Below, piece after piece: positions 51,091-58,377 of a stretch of 64,000 bases of DNA (position 1 is the first letter of the stretch; each line of letters begins with the position of its first letter). The notes beneath the pieces were generated by a model. That model was not told where the DNA came from. It saw only the letters and a program-made list of their open reading frames with translations, and did no database searches. Made by a program: the position numbers and the translations under genes. The DNA is from Streptomyces chromofuscus (GTDB lineage: Bacteria > Actinomycetota > Actinomycetes > Streptomycetales > Streptomycetaceae). The stretch lies in contig NZ_CP063374.1 of assembly GCF_015160875.1 (NCBI RefSeq), positions 1,054,001 through 1,118,000 on the forward strand. The letters run 5' to 3'.

Positions 51091-53604
51091 GTGACCCTCA
51101 TCGATCAGCTGCCGCAGACCGCCGACCCCGACGCCCTCTACGAAGCCTTCGAGTCGTGGGCGCAGGAGCGCGGTCTCACGCTCTACCCCCACCAGGAGGA
51201 GGCGCTGATCGAGGTGGTCTCCGGCGCGAACGTGATCGTGTCGACGCCCACCGGGTCCGGCAAGAGCATGATCGCCGCGGGCGCCCACTTCGCCGCGCTG
51301 GCCCGGGACGAGGTCACCTTCTACACGGCTCCGATCAAGGCGCTGGTCTCGGAGAAGTTCTTCGAGCTGTGCAAGCTGTTCGGCACCGAGAACGTCGGCA
51401 TGCTCACCGGTGACGCCTCGGTCAACGCGGACGCCCCGGTCATCTGCTGCACCGCCGAGGTCCTGGCCTCGATCGCGCTGCGCGACGGCAGGCACGCGGA
51501 CATCGGCCAGGTCGTCATGGACGAGTTCCACTTCTACGCGGAGCCGGACCGCGGCTGGGCCTGGCAGATTCCGCTGCTGGAACTGCCCCAGGCGCAGTTC
51601 GTCCTCATGTCGGCCACGCTCGGCGACGTCTCGATGTTCGAAAAGGACCTCACCCGGCGCACCGGCCGCCCGACCTCGGTGGTCCGCTCGGCGACCCGTC
51701 CGGTACCGCTGTCCTACGCGTACCGGCGCACCCCGCTGACCGAGACGCTGACCGAGCTGCTGGAGACCAAGCAGGCGCCCGTCTACATCGTCCACTTCAC
51801 GCAGGCGCAGGCGGTGGAGCGGGCGCAGGCGCTGATGAGCATCAACATGTGCTCGCGTGAGGAGAAGGACCAGATCGCCGAGCTCATCGGCAACTTCCGC
51901 TTCACCACCAAGTTCGGTCGCAATCTGTCCCGTTATGTCCGGCACGGCATCGGCGTGCACCACGCCGGCATGCTGCCCAAGTACCGCCGCCTGGTCGAGA
52001 AACTCGCCCAGGCCGGTCTGCTGAAGGTCATCTGTGGCACGGACACCCTGGGCGTCGGCGTCAACGTGCCCATCCGCACCGTGCTGTTCACCGCGCTCAC
52101 CAAGTACGACGGCAGCCGGGTGCGCACGCTGCGCGCCCGTGAGTTCCATCAGATCGCCGGTCGCGCCGGGCGCGCGGGCTTCGACACGGCCGGCTTCGTG
52201 GTCGCCCAGGCCCCCGAGCACGTCATCGAGAACGAGAAGGCGCTCGCCAAGGCGGGCGACGACCCGAAGAAGCGCCGCAAGGTCGTTCGCAAGAAGGCGC
52301 CGGAGGGTTTCGTCGCCTGGAGCGAGGACACCTTCGACAAGCTCATCGCCTCCGAGCCCGAGCCGCTGACGTCCCGCTTCCGGGTCACGCACACCATGCT
52401 GCTGTCGGTGATCGCCCGGCCCGGCAACGCCTTCGAGGCCATGCGGCATCTCCTGGAGGACAACCACGAGCCGCGCAAGCAGCAGCTGCGGCACATCCGG
52501 CGCGCGATCGCCATCTACCGCTCGCTGCTGGACGGCGGCATCGTCGAGAAGCTCGACAAGCCGGACGCCGAGGGCCGGATCGTGCGGCTCACCGTCGACC
52601 TCCAGCAGGACTTCGCGCTCAACCAGCCGCTGTCCACCTTCGCGCTCGCCGCGTTCGAACTGCTGGACCCCGAGTCGCCGTCGTACGCGCTGGACATGGT
52701 GTCCGTCGTGGAGTCCACGCTGGACGACCCGCGGCAGATCCTCGTCGCCCAGCAGAACAAGGCGCGTGGCGAGGCCGTGGCCGCCATGAAGGCGGACGGC
52801 GTCGAGTACGAGGAGCGCATGGAGCGCCTCCAGGACATCACGTACCCGAAGCCGCTGGAGGAGTTGCTCTTCCACGCGTACAACACGTACCGCAAGAGCC
52901 ACCCCTGGGTCGGTGACCATCCGCTGTCGCCGAAGTCCGTCATCCGTGACATGTACGAACGGGCTCTGTCGTTCACGGAGTTGGTGTCCTTCTACGAGCT
53001 GGCCCGGACCGAGGGCATCGTGCTGCGCTACCTGGCCGGCGCCTACAAGACCCTCGAGCACAACATCCCGGACGACCTGAAGTCCGAGGACCTGCAGGAC
53101 CTGATCGAGTGGCTCGGCGAGATGGTGCGCCAGGTCGACTCCAGCCTGCTGGACGAGTGGGAGCAGCTCGCCAACCCGGAGGAGATGACCGCCGAGGAGG
53201 CCCAGGAGAAGGCCGACCAGGTCAAGCCGGTCACGTCGAACGCGCGGGCCTTCCGGGTGCTGGTCCGCAACGCCATGTTCCGCCGCGTGGAGCTCGCCGC
53301 CCTGGACCAGGTGGACGAGCTGGGCGAGCTGGACGCCGAGTCCGGCTGGGACGCCGACGCCTGGGGCGAGGCCATGGACAAGTACTGGGACGAGTACGAC
53401 GACCTCGGCACCGGACCCGACGCGCGCGGTCCCAAGCTGCTGCTGATCGAGGAGGAGCCGGAGAACGGGCTGTGGCGCGTTCGGCAGATCTTCGACGACC
53501 CCAACGACGATCACGACTGGGGCATCAGCGCCGAGATCGACCTCGCGGCCTCCGACGCCGATGGCCGCGCCGTGGTCCGCGTCACCGACGTCGGCCAGCT
53601 GTGA
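51091..53604 (+). CDS. Ski2-like DEAD/DEAH-box RNA helicase
   Basis: An 837-residue superfamily 2 helicase. Motif I is STPTGSGKSMI (near residue 52), motif II is MDEFHFY (DEFH instead of the usual DEVH/DEIH), motif III is LMSATLG, motif V is GTDTLGVGVNVP and motif VI is HQIAGRAGRAGFD. The C-terminal third (DUF3516-like) is typical of actinomycete homologues and ends in an acidic region. GTG 51091 follows a GGGGGC stretch; the ORF could extend to 51040. The role in RNA turnover is inferred from Ski2/Mtr4 relatives. The next gene starts 19 bases later. Confidence 0.92.
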   Translation: MTLIDQLPQTADPDALYEAFESWAQERGLTLYPHQEEALIEVVSGANVIVSTPTGSGKSMIAAGAHFAALARDEVTFYTAPIKALVSEKFFELCKLFGTENVGMLTGDASVNADAPVICCTAEVLASIALRDGRHADIGQVVMDEFHFYAEPDRGWAWQIPLLELPQAQFVLMSATLGDVSMFEKDLTRRTGRPTSVVRSATRPVPLSYAYRRTPLTETLTELLETKQAPVYIVHFTQAQAVERAQALMSINMCSREEKDQIAELIGNFRFTTKFGRNLSRYVRHGIGVHHAGMLPKYRRLVEKLAQAGLLKVICGTDTLGVGVNVPIRTVLFTALTKYDGSRVRTLRAREFHQIAGRAGRAGFDTAGFVVAQAPEHVIENEKALAKAGDDPKKRRKVVRKKAPEGFVAWSEDTFDKLIASEPEPLTSRFRVTHTMLLSVIARPGNAFEAMRHLLEDNHEPRKQQLRHIRRAIAIYRSLLDGGIVEKLDKPDAEGRIVRLTVDLQQDFALNQPLSTFALAAFELLDPESPSYALDMVSVVESTLDDPRQILVAQQNKARGEAVAAMKADGVEYEERMERLQDITYPKPLEELLFHAYNTYRKSHPWVGDHPLSPKSVIRDMYERALSFTELVSFYELARTEGIVLRYLAGAYKTLEHNIPDDLKSEDLQDLIEWLGEMVRQVDSSLLDEWEQLANPEEMTAEEAQEKADQVKPVTSNARAFRVLVRNAMFRRVELAALDQVDELGELDAESGWDADAWGEAMDKYWDEYDDLGTGPDARGPKLLLIEEEPENGLWRVRQIFDDPNDDHDWGISAEIDLAASDADGRAVVRVTDVGQL

Positions 53605-53623
53605 GCACAGGAGACAGACAGTC

Positions 53624-54490
53624 ATGACAAACCCGGCCGAGAGACTCGTCGACCTGCTCGACCTGGAGCAGATCGAGGTCAACATCTTCCGAGGCCGCAG
53701 TCCCCAGGAGTCGCTGCAGCGCGTCTTCGGCGGCCAGGTCGCCGGGCAGGCACTGGTCGCAGCCGGGCGCACCACGGAGGGCGATCGCCCGGTGCACTCC
53801 CTGCACGCGTACTTCCTGCGCCCCGGCCGGCCGGGTGTGCCGATCGTGTACCAGGTCGAACGGGTCCGGGACGGGCGGTCGTTCACGACCCGCCGGGTCA
53901 CGGCCGTGCAGCAGGGCCGCACGATCTTCAATCTCACCGCCTCCTTTCACAAGCCTGAGGAAGGGAGCTTCGAGCACCAGCTGCCGCCGGCGCGCGAGGT
54001 GCCGGACCCCGAGTCCCTGCCGACGGTCGTAGAGGAGATCCGGGAGCATCTGGGCGCGCTGCCCGAGCAGTTGGAGCGGATGGCACGCCGCCAGCCGTTC
54101 GACATCCGGTATGTGGACCGGCTGCGCTGGACGCCCGAGGACATCAAGGGCGCCGAGCCGCGCAGCGCCGTGTGGATGCGCGCGGTCGGACCGCTCGGTG
54201 ACGACCCGCTGGTGCACACCTGCGCGCTGACGTACGCGAGTGACATGACCCTGCTGGACGCCGTGCGGATTCCGGTGGAGCCGCTGTGGGGCCCGCGCGG
54301 CTTCGACATGGCGTCGCTGGATCACGCGATGTGGTTCCACCGGCCGTTCCGCGCGGACGAGTGGTTCCTGTACGACCAGGAGTCCCCGATCGCGACCGGC
54401 GGGCGAGGGCTCGCCCGTGGGCGGATCTACGACCTGGAGGGCCGATTGCTGGTGTCGGTCGTCCAGGAAGGACTCTTCCGGGCGCTGTAG
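53624..54490 (+). CDS. tesB: Acyl-CoA thioesterase II
   Basis: A 288-residue double-hotdog thioesterase. VFGGQVAGQALVAAGRT and HSLHAYFLRPG in the first hotdog and YASDMTLLDAVRIP with SLDHAMWFHRPFRADEWFLYD in the second contain the Asp, Thr and Gln catalytic network positions (Asp of SLDHAMWFH). It hydrolyses fatty acyl-CoAs in the cytoplasm. ATG at 53624 is preceded by CAGGAGA. Its last 64 bases overlap the convergent DUF6397 gene. Confidence 0.93.
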   Translation: MTNPAERLVDLLDLEQIEVNIFRGRSPQESLQRVFGGQVAGQALVAAGRTTEGDRPVHSLHAYFLRPGRPGVPIVYQVERVRDGRSFTTRRVTAVQQGRTIFNLTASFHKPEEGSFEHQLPPAREVPDPESLPTVVEEIREHLGALPEQLERMARRQPFDIRYVDRLRWTPEDIKGAEPRSAVWMRAVGPLGDDPLVHTCALTYASDMTLLDAVRIPVEPLWGPRGFDMASLDHAMWFHRPFRADEWFLYDQESPIATGGRGLARGRIYDLEGRLLVSVVQEGLFRAL

Positions 54491-55554
54491 GAGGGGCTCA
54501 GCCGCGCGGACGGGCCTGTGCGGCGCAGCCAGCCCAGCAGGCCGCGGGGGCGCCCCTGCTTGTGGGCCTGTGGGTCGGGTCGTGGAGCGTGCGGCGCATG
54601 GTCCGCGCCGTTCTCCCGCGCGGCCACGGCGGCGGGCGTGGGACACGGCGCGGACCGGTGCCCGGTCCCGCGTGCTCGACCGTGTTCGACCCCGTGGTGA
54701 GCGCGCGGGGCAGGCCGGTGCTCGGCGGTGTGCGCGTGACCGGGTTGGGCGCGGCGTTCCGCGCGAGGTGCCGGACGGGGCACGGGGCGGTGCGCGCGAG
54801 CCTCGTCCAGTGCCTGGGCGAGGTCGGCCCTGAGCCAACTGATCTCGTCCGGATCGTCGGCCGTCATGATCCGCTCGGCGAGCTGCGCCGTCGGCGAGCC
54901 GGGCGCGCTGTGCGTGGGCGGCCCCGGACGGAACCGGTTCACATGGGCACGCTCGTAGGGGTCCCTCACGATGTCCGCGATCTGGACGGGATCCAGCAGC
55001 GCGGCCAGGGCACCGGCACGCTCCCAAGGATCGTCGGCCCGGCGGAGCAGGAACCCCAGGTGCCGTCCCCGCCAGTTGCGGGCACGCCGGTCCAGCCCGC
55101 CCGCCAGCTGACGCCGCAGGCCCTCGGGCAGGGAACGCTTCTTGAGCAGTGGCGCGTTCTTCTCGTCGGCCGCGAACTGGCGCAACTCCTCGGCCAGGTA
55201 GAGCCACACCAGTGTCCGGTAGCGGTTGTAGTAGAACGCGACCGGCACCACCAGCCCGAGGCGGGCCAGGCGCGTGAATCGGTCACCCGACACGACCATG
55301 ATGCCCGCGGCCTCGCTCGTGCTCACGCTGCGCACCCGGTCGAGGAGCGCTTCGGGGAAGCCGTCCTCCGCGCGCAACCGTTCGATCTCGGTCCACTCGA
55401 CGCGGAGCCCTCCGCCGCCGTCGTCGGGCACCGTGCGGATGCGTCCGAGGTTCACCGCGAGATCGAACTCGCGTCGCTTCAAACCCAGTTCGCGTGCGGC
55501 GCGGCTCGGCGTGCACGTGAGGCTGTCGGGTCGGACGACGGTGTTGCCTGACAT
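54427..55554 (-). CDS. DUF6397-family protein
   Basis: A 375-residue actinomycete protein. The N-terminal half is folded: TCTPSRAARELGLKRREFDL resembles a helix-turn-helix and VVSGDRFTRLARLGLVVPVAFYYNRYRTLVWLY is the most conserved block. From about residue 235 it is disordered and rich in Arg, Pro, His and Ala. The C-terminus reads through the 3' end of tesB on the opposite strand, an overlap of 64 bases. Function unknown. The HTH-like start suggests nucleic-acid binding. Confidence 0.8.
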   Translation of the reverse strand: MSGNTVVRPDSLTCTPSRAARELGLKRREFDLAVNLGRIRTVPDDGGGGLRVEWTEIERLRAEDGFPEALLDRVRSVSTSEAAGIMVVSGDRFTRLARLGLVVPVAFYYNRYRTLVWLYLAEELRQFAADEKNAPLLKKRSLPEGLRRQLAGGLDRRARNWRGRHLGFLLRRADDPWERAGALAALLDPVQIADIVRDPYERAHVNRFRPGPPTHSAPGSPTAQLAERIMTADDPDEISWLRADLAQALDEARAHRPVPRPAPRAERRAQPGHAHTAEHRPAPRAHHGVEHGRARGTGHRSAPCPTPAAVAARENGADHAPHAPRPDPQAHKQGRPRGLLGWLRRTGPSARLSPSYSARKSPSWTTDTSNRPSRS

Positions 55555-55693
55555 GGCGCTTCTCCCCCGTGGAGTCGTGGAGTCTCTGCGGCGCGCTCAC
55601 GCTCGGTGCGCTCGCCGTCACACCACCGTAGCCGTTCCGGCCGGTCCTGCGACGAGCCTGTGGATAACTCCGCGGGGGACGCGAATGTGCAGG

Positions 55694-56104
55694 TCAGAGC
55701 TCTGTGGTCGGGAACCGCTCGGGCTGTCGGGCGTCCACGCCGAGGTGCTCGCCGACCCGGTTCACGAGCAGGGCCATCTCGTAGGCGATCTGGCCGATGT
55801 CGGCTTCCGCAGCGCTGAGGACGCACAGGCAACTGCCGCTGCCGGCGGCCGTCACGAACAGCACCGCGTCGTCGAACTCCACCATCGTCTGACGCACCTG
55901 TCCGGCGCCGAAGTGGCGTCCCGATCCCTTGGCCAGGCTGTGCAGTCCGGAAGCGACGGCGGCGAGGTGCTCGGCATCCTCGCGCCGCAGCCCCGTGCTC
56001 GCCCCGGTCACCAGTCCGTCGTTGGAAAGGACCAGTGCGTGCCGCACGTGTTCCACGCGCTCGGTCAGGTCGTCCAGTAGCCAGCCCAGTCCCTTGTGCG
56101 CCAT
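55694..56104 (-). CDS. Roadblock/LC7-domain protein (extra copy)
   Basis: A 136-residue Roadblock/LC7 protein of the type that regulates MglA/CvnD-like small GTPases: LGWLLDDLTERVEHVRHALV, LSNDGLVTGASTGL, EDAEHLAAVASGLHSLAKGS and ADIGQIAYEMALLVNRVGEH. It is clearly paralogous to the CvnB protein 1.9 kb away, with long identical stretches. ATG at 56104 follows GGGGAG; the much longer open frame upstream is a shadow. It stands outside the conservon and may compete with CvnB for the GTPase. Confidence 0.88.
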   Translation of the reverse strand: MAHKGLGWLLDDLTERVEHVRHALVLSNDGLVTGASTGLRREDAEHLAAVASGLHSLAKGSGRHFGAGQVRQTMVEFDDAVLFVTAAGSGSCLCVLSAAEADIGQIAYEMALLVNRVGEHLGVDARQPERFPTTEL

Positions 56105-56198
56105 GTGTTCGAACTCCCCGTGTGACGACTCCCCCTGGCCGGAGGATCTCTCCGCCAGCCTTCCCCACGACCGGCTGACGGGCAAGGAGGATGGGGGC

Positions 56199-56627
56199 AT
56201 GGCACAGAAGATGACCGACACGGAATGGCGGGCGTTCGTGTCCCAGGGCACCCGCACCGGAAAGCTGTCGACCGTCAGGGCTGACGGCAGCCCGCATGTG
56301 GCGCCGATCTGGTTCCTGCTCGACGGCGACGAGGTGGTGTTCAACACCTCCAAGGAAAGCGTGAAGGGGCGCAATCTGGCCCGGGACGGGCGGGTGGCCC
56401 TCTGTGTGGACGACGACCGTCCGCCGTTCGACTTCGTCGTGCTGCAGGGGCGGGCCCGGCTTTCGGAGGATCTCGGCGAACTCCGGTCGTGGGCCACCCG
56501 TATCGCCGCGCGGTACATGGGTGAGGAGCGTGCCGAGGAGTTCGGGGCGCGCAACGGCGTGCCGGGAGAGCTCGTGGTCCGGGTCACGATCGACAAGGTC
56601 CTGGCGCAGAAGGCCGTCGCGGGCTGA
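56199..56627 (+). CDS. PPOX-class F420/FMN-dependent oxidoreductase
   Basis: A 142-residue split-barrel flavin/F420-binding protein: KLSTVRADGSPHVAPIWFLLDGDEVVFNTS with the conserved P-x-WF segment, then GRNLARDGRVALCVDDDRPPFDFVVLQGRA. Small proteins of this type usually use coenzyme F420 in actinomycetes. AAGGAGG sits eight bases before the ATG. It is divergent from the extra roadblock gene. The substrate is unknown. Confidence 0.88.
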   Translation: MAQKMTDTEWRAFVSQGTRTGKLSTVRADGSPHVAPIWFLLDGDEVVFNTSKESVKGRNLARDGRVALCVDDDRPPFDFVVLQGRARLSEDLGELRSWATRIAARYMGEERAEEFGARNGVPGELVVRVTIDKVLAQKAVAG

Positions 56628-56648
56628 CGCCGCGGCCGGCCGGACCGG

Positions 56649-57254
56649 TCAGCTCACGGAGTCGAGCAGCCGGGCGGTGTGCACCCGTCCGGCGTACTCC
56701 ACGAGCCGGATCAGCACCTCCTTGCCCGAGTCACGGTCGCGCGCGTCGCAGAGCACGACCGGCGTTCCCCGGTCGAGGTCCAACGCGCGGCAGACGTCCT
56801 GGGCTCCGTAGGTGCGGGCGCCGGCAAAGCAGTTGACGGCCACGACGAAGGGGATGTGCCGGTGCTCGAAGTAGTCCACCGCGGGGAAGCAGTCCTCCAG
56901 GCGCCGGGTGTCGGCCAGGACCACCGCCCCCAGAGCTCCCTGCGACAGCTCGTCCCACAGGAACCAGAAGCGGTCCTGTCCCGGCGTACCGAACAGGTAG
57001 AGGGAGAGGCCGGAGCGGATGGTGATGCGGCCGAAGTCCATGGCGACCGTCGTGGTGACCTTGTGGTCGACGCCGTCGGTGTCGTCGACCAACTGGCCGG
57101 CCTCGCTCAGCAGTTCCTCGGTGCGCAGCGGCCTGATCTCGCTGACCGCTCCCACCAGGGTGGTCTTGCCCACGCCGAATCCGCCGGCGACCAGTATCTT
57201 CAACGCCAGGGCGGCGGTCTCGCCCTCGGTGGCGTCGGACGTCTCAAAGACCAT
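56649..57254 (-). CDS. Conservon GTPase (CvnD-type)
   Basis: A 201-residue small GTPase: G1 loop VAGGFGVGKTTLVGAVSEI near residue 22, the switch region TTTVAMDFGRI, FGTPGQDRFWFLWDEL as G3 with Q, and AVNCFAGA in place of the canonical G4 NKxD. This is the CvnD type encoded by Streptomyces conservons, thought to act with a membrane sensor kinase (CvnA), a roadblock protein (CvnB) and DUF742 (CvnC). Unusually, 249 bases separate it from CvnC. Confidence 0.92.
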   Translation of the reverse strand: MVFETSDATEGETAALALKILVAGGFGVGKTTLVGAVSEIRPLRTEELLSEAGQLVDDTDGVDHKVTTTVAMDFGRITIRSGLSLYLFGTPGQDRFWFLWDELSQGALGAVVLADTRRLEDCFPAVDYFEHRHIPFVVAVNCFAGARTYGAQDVCRALDLDRGTPVVLCDARDRDSGKEVLIRLVEYAGRVHTARLLDSVS

Positions 57255-57503
57255 CGATCACTTCTCTCGGGAGTGCCGGCAAGGGTCGACGTCGGTACGC
57301 GCGTGCCGCCCCCGGGCACGGCGTCCGCGCACGGCTGGGGCGCACGTGTGCGAAGTCAGCATCATGACAACGGCCGGTCTCCTGCGGGTGCCGGGACCGC
57401 TCTTTGCCCGATCTGACCGACTCGGTTGCGTTCCGAGCCCACAAAGGTGCGCAAGTCGGCGGTCCAGGCGGTCGTACGCGCGCGGGTTGTCGTGAACGTT
57501 CAT

Positions 57504-57917
57504 CTACAGCGCCCGCAGTCCGTCGATGACCTCGCGCAGGATCCGCTCGTCGGGCAGCTGCGTGGGCGGTACCGGACGGCTGACGGTGACCCGGCCGAGT
57601 TCCAGGAGGTCACCCAGGAGCACCCGGACCACACCGACGGGCAGGTCGGCGCCCGCGGCGAGTTCGGCGACCGACTGGGTCTCGATGCGGCACAGGTCGA
57701 TCAGCGCCCGGTGTTCCGGGCCCAGCGCGGGGTCGTCGTCGAGGTGCGGAGCGCCCGGATCGAGGGTGACCAGGGCGATGAGGTCGAAGCGCACCCCGGT
57801 CGGGCCGGGTTTGGTGCGTCCGCCCGTCATGGCGTACGGCCGGACGAGCGGGCCGGCCTCGCCGTCGTACCACTGGCTGCCCCGCTCGTGGGGGCTGCCC
57901 TTGATGTCCTCGGTCAT
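57504..57917 (-). CDS. Conservon DUF742 protein (CvnC-type)
   Basis: A 137-residue DUF742 protein with a winged-helix-like core: GPLVRPYAMTGGRTKPG, LGPEHRALIDLCRIETQSVA, ELAAGADLPVGVVRVLLGDL and a C-terminus ILREVIDGLRAL. It is a DNA-binding-like component of the conservon. It lies 22 bases after cvnB. Normally the next gene, CvnD, overlaps or follows closely. Confidence 0.9.
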   Translation of the reverse strand: MTEDIKGSPHERGSQWYDGEAGPLVRPYAMTGGRTKPGPTGVRFDLIALVTLDPGAPHLDDDPALGPEHRALIDLCRIETQSVAELAAGADLPVGVVRVLLGDLLELGRVTVSRPVPPTQLPDERILREVIDGLRAL

Positions 57918-57939
57918 CTGTGCGGACCGCCTCCTCGCC

Positions 57940-58377
57940 TCATCCGGCGGCGGGTGGCCGCGAGCTTGTGCGCGGCGCCGTGTAGAGGTGCTCGCCGACG
58001 CGCTTGACCAGCCGGGCCATCTCGTACGCCACCAGGCCTATGTCGGCCGTGACGGCGGTGAGGACGGCCAGGCAGGAGCCGTCGCCCGCGGCGGCCACGA
58101 ACAGGAAGGCGTCGTCCATCTCCACCATGGTCTGCCGCACGCCGCCCGCGCCGAAGTGCCGGCCCGCCCCCTTGGCCAGGCTGTGGAAGCCGGAGGCGAC
58201 GGCGGCGAGGTGTTCGGCGTCCTCGCGGCGGAGGTCGCTGGACGCGCCCACGGCGAGTCCGTCGTTGGAGAGCACCACGGCGTGCCGTACCTCGTGCACG
58301 CGCAGCACCAAGTCGTCCAGCAGCCAGTCGAGTTCACCGGACCGCTGGGCGGCTCTCATGCTGGGGTCCTGGATCAT
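57940..58377 (-). CDS. Conservon roadblock/LC7 protein (CvnB-type)
   Basis: A 145-residue Roadblock/LC7 protein: LDWLLDDLVLRVHEVRHAVV, LSNDGLAVGASSDL, EDAEHLAAVASGFHSLAKGA and ADIGLVAYEMARLVKRVGEH. It is expected to bind and activate the CvnD GTPase. Its start overlaps the sensor-kinase stop (ATGA). Confidence 0.92.
   Translation of the reverse strand: MIQDPSMRAAQRSGELDWLLDDLVLRVHEVRHAVVLSNDGLAVGASSDLRREDAEHLAAVASGFHSLAKGAGRHFGAGGVRQTMVEMDDAFLFVAAAGDGSCLAVLTAVTADIGLVAYEMARLVKRVGEHLYTAPRTSSRPPAAG

Noticed and set aside
46036..53937. A 2633-codon open frame on the minus strand
   Set aside because: It lies antisense to well-supported genes (two ABC subunits, L31, helicase) and has no recognisable domain. 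Long antisense frames are a by-product of high GC with G/C-rich third positions.
57258..57503. An 81-codon minus-strand ORF starting directly after the CvnC stop
   Set aside because: Composition is Arg-rich like a shadow frame, no family is recognised, and conservons have no gene here. The region is more likely a promoter or leader for the GTPase gene.
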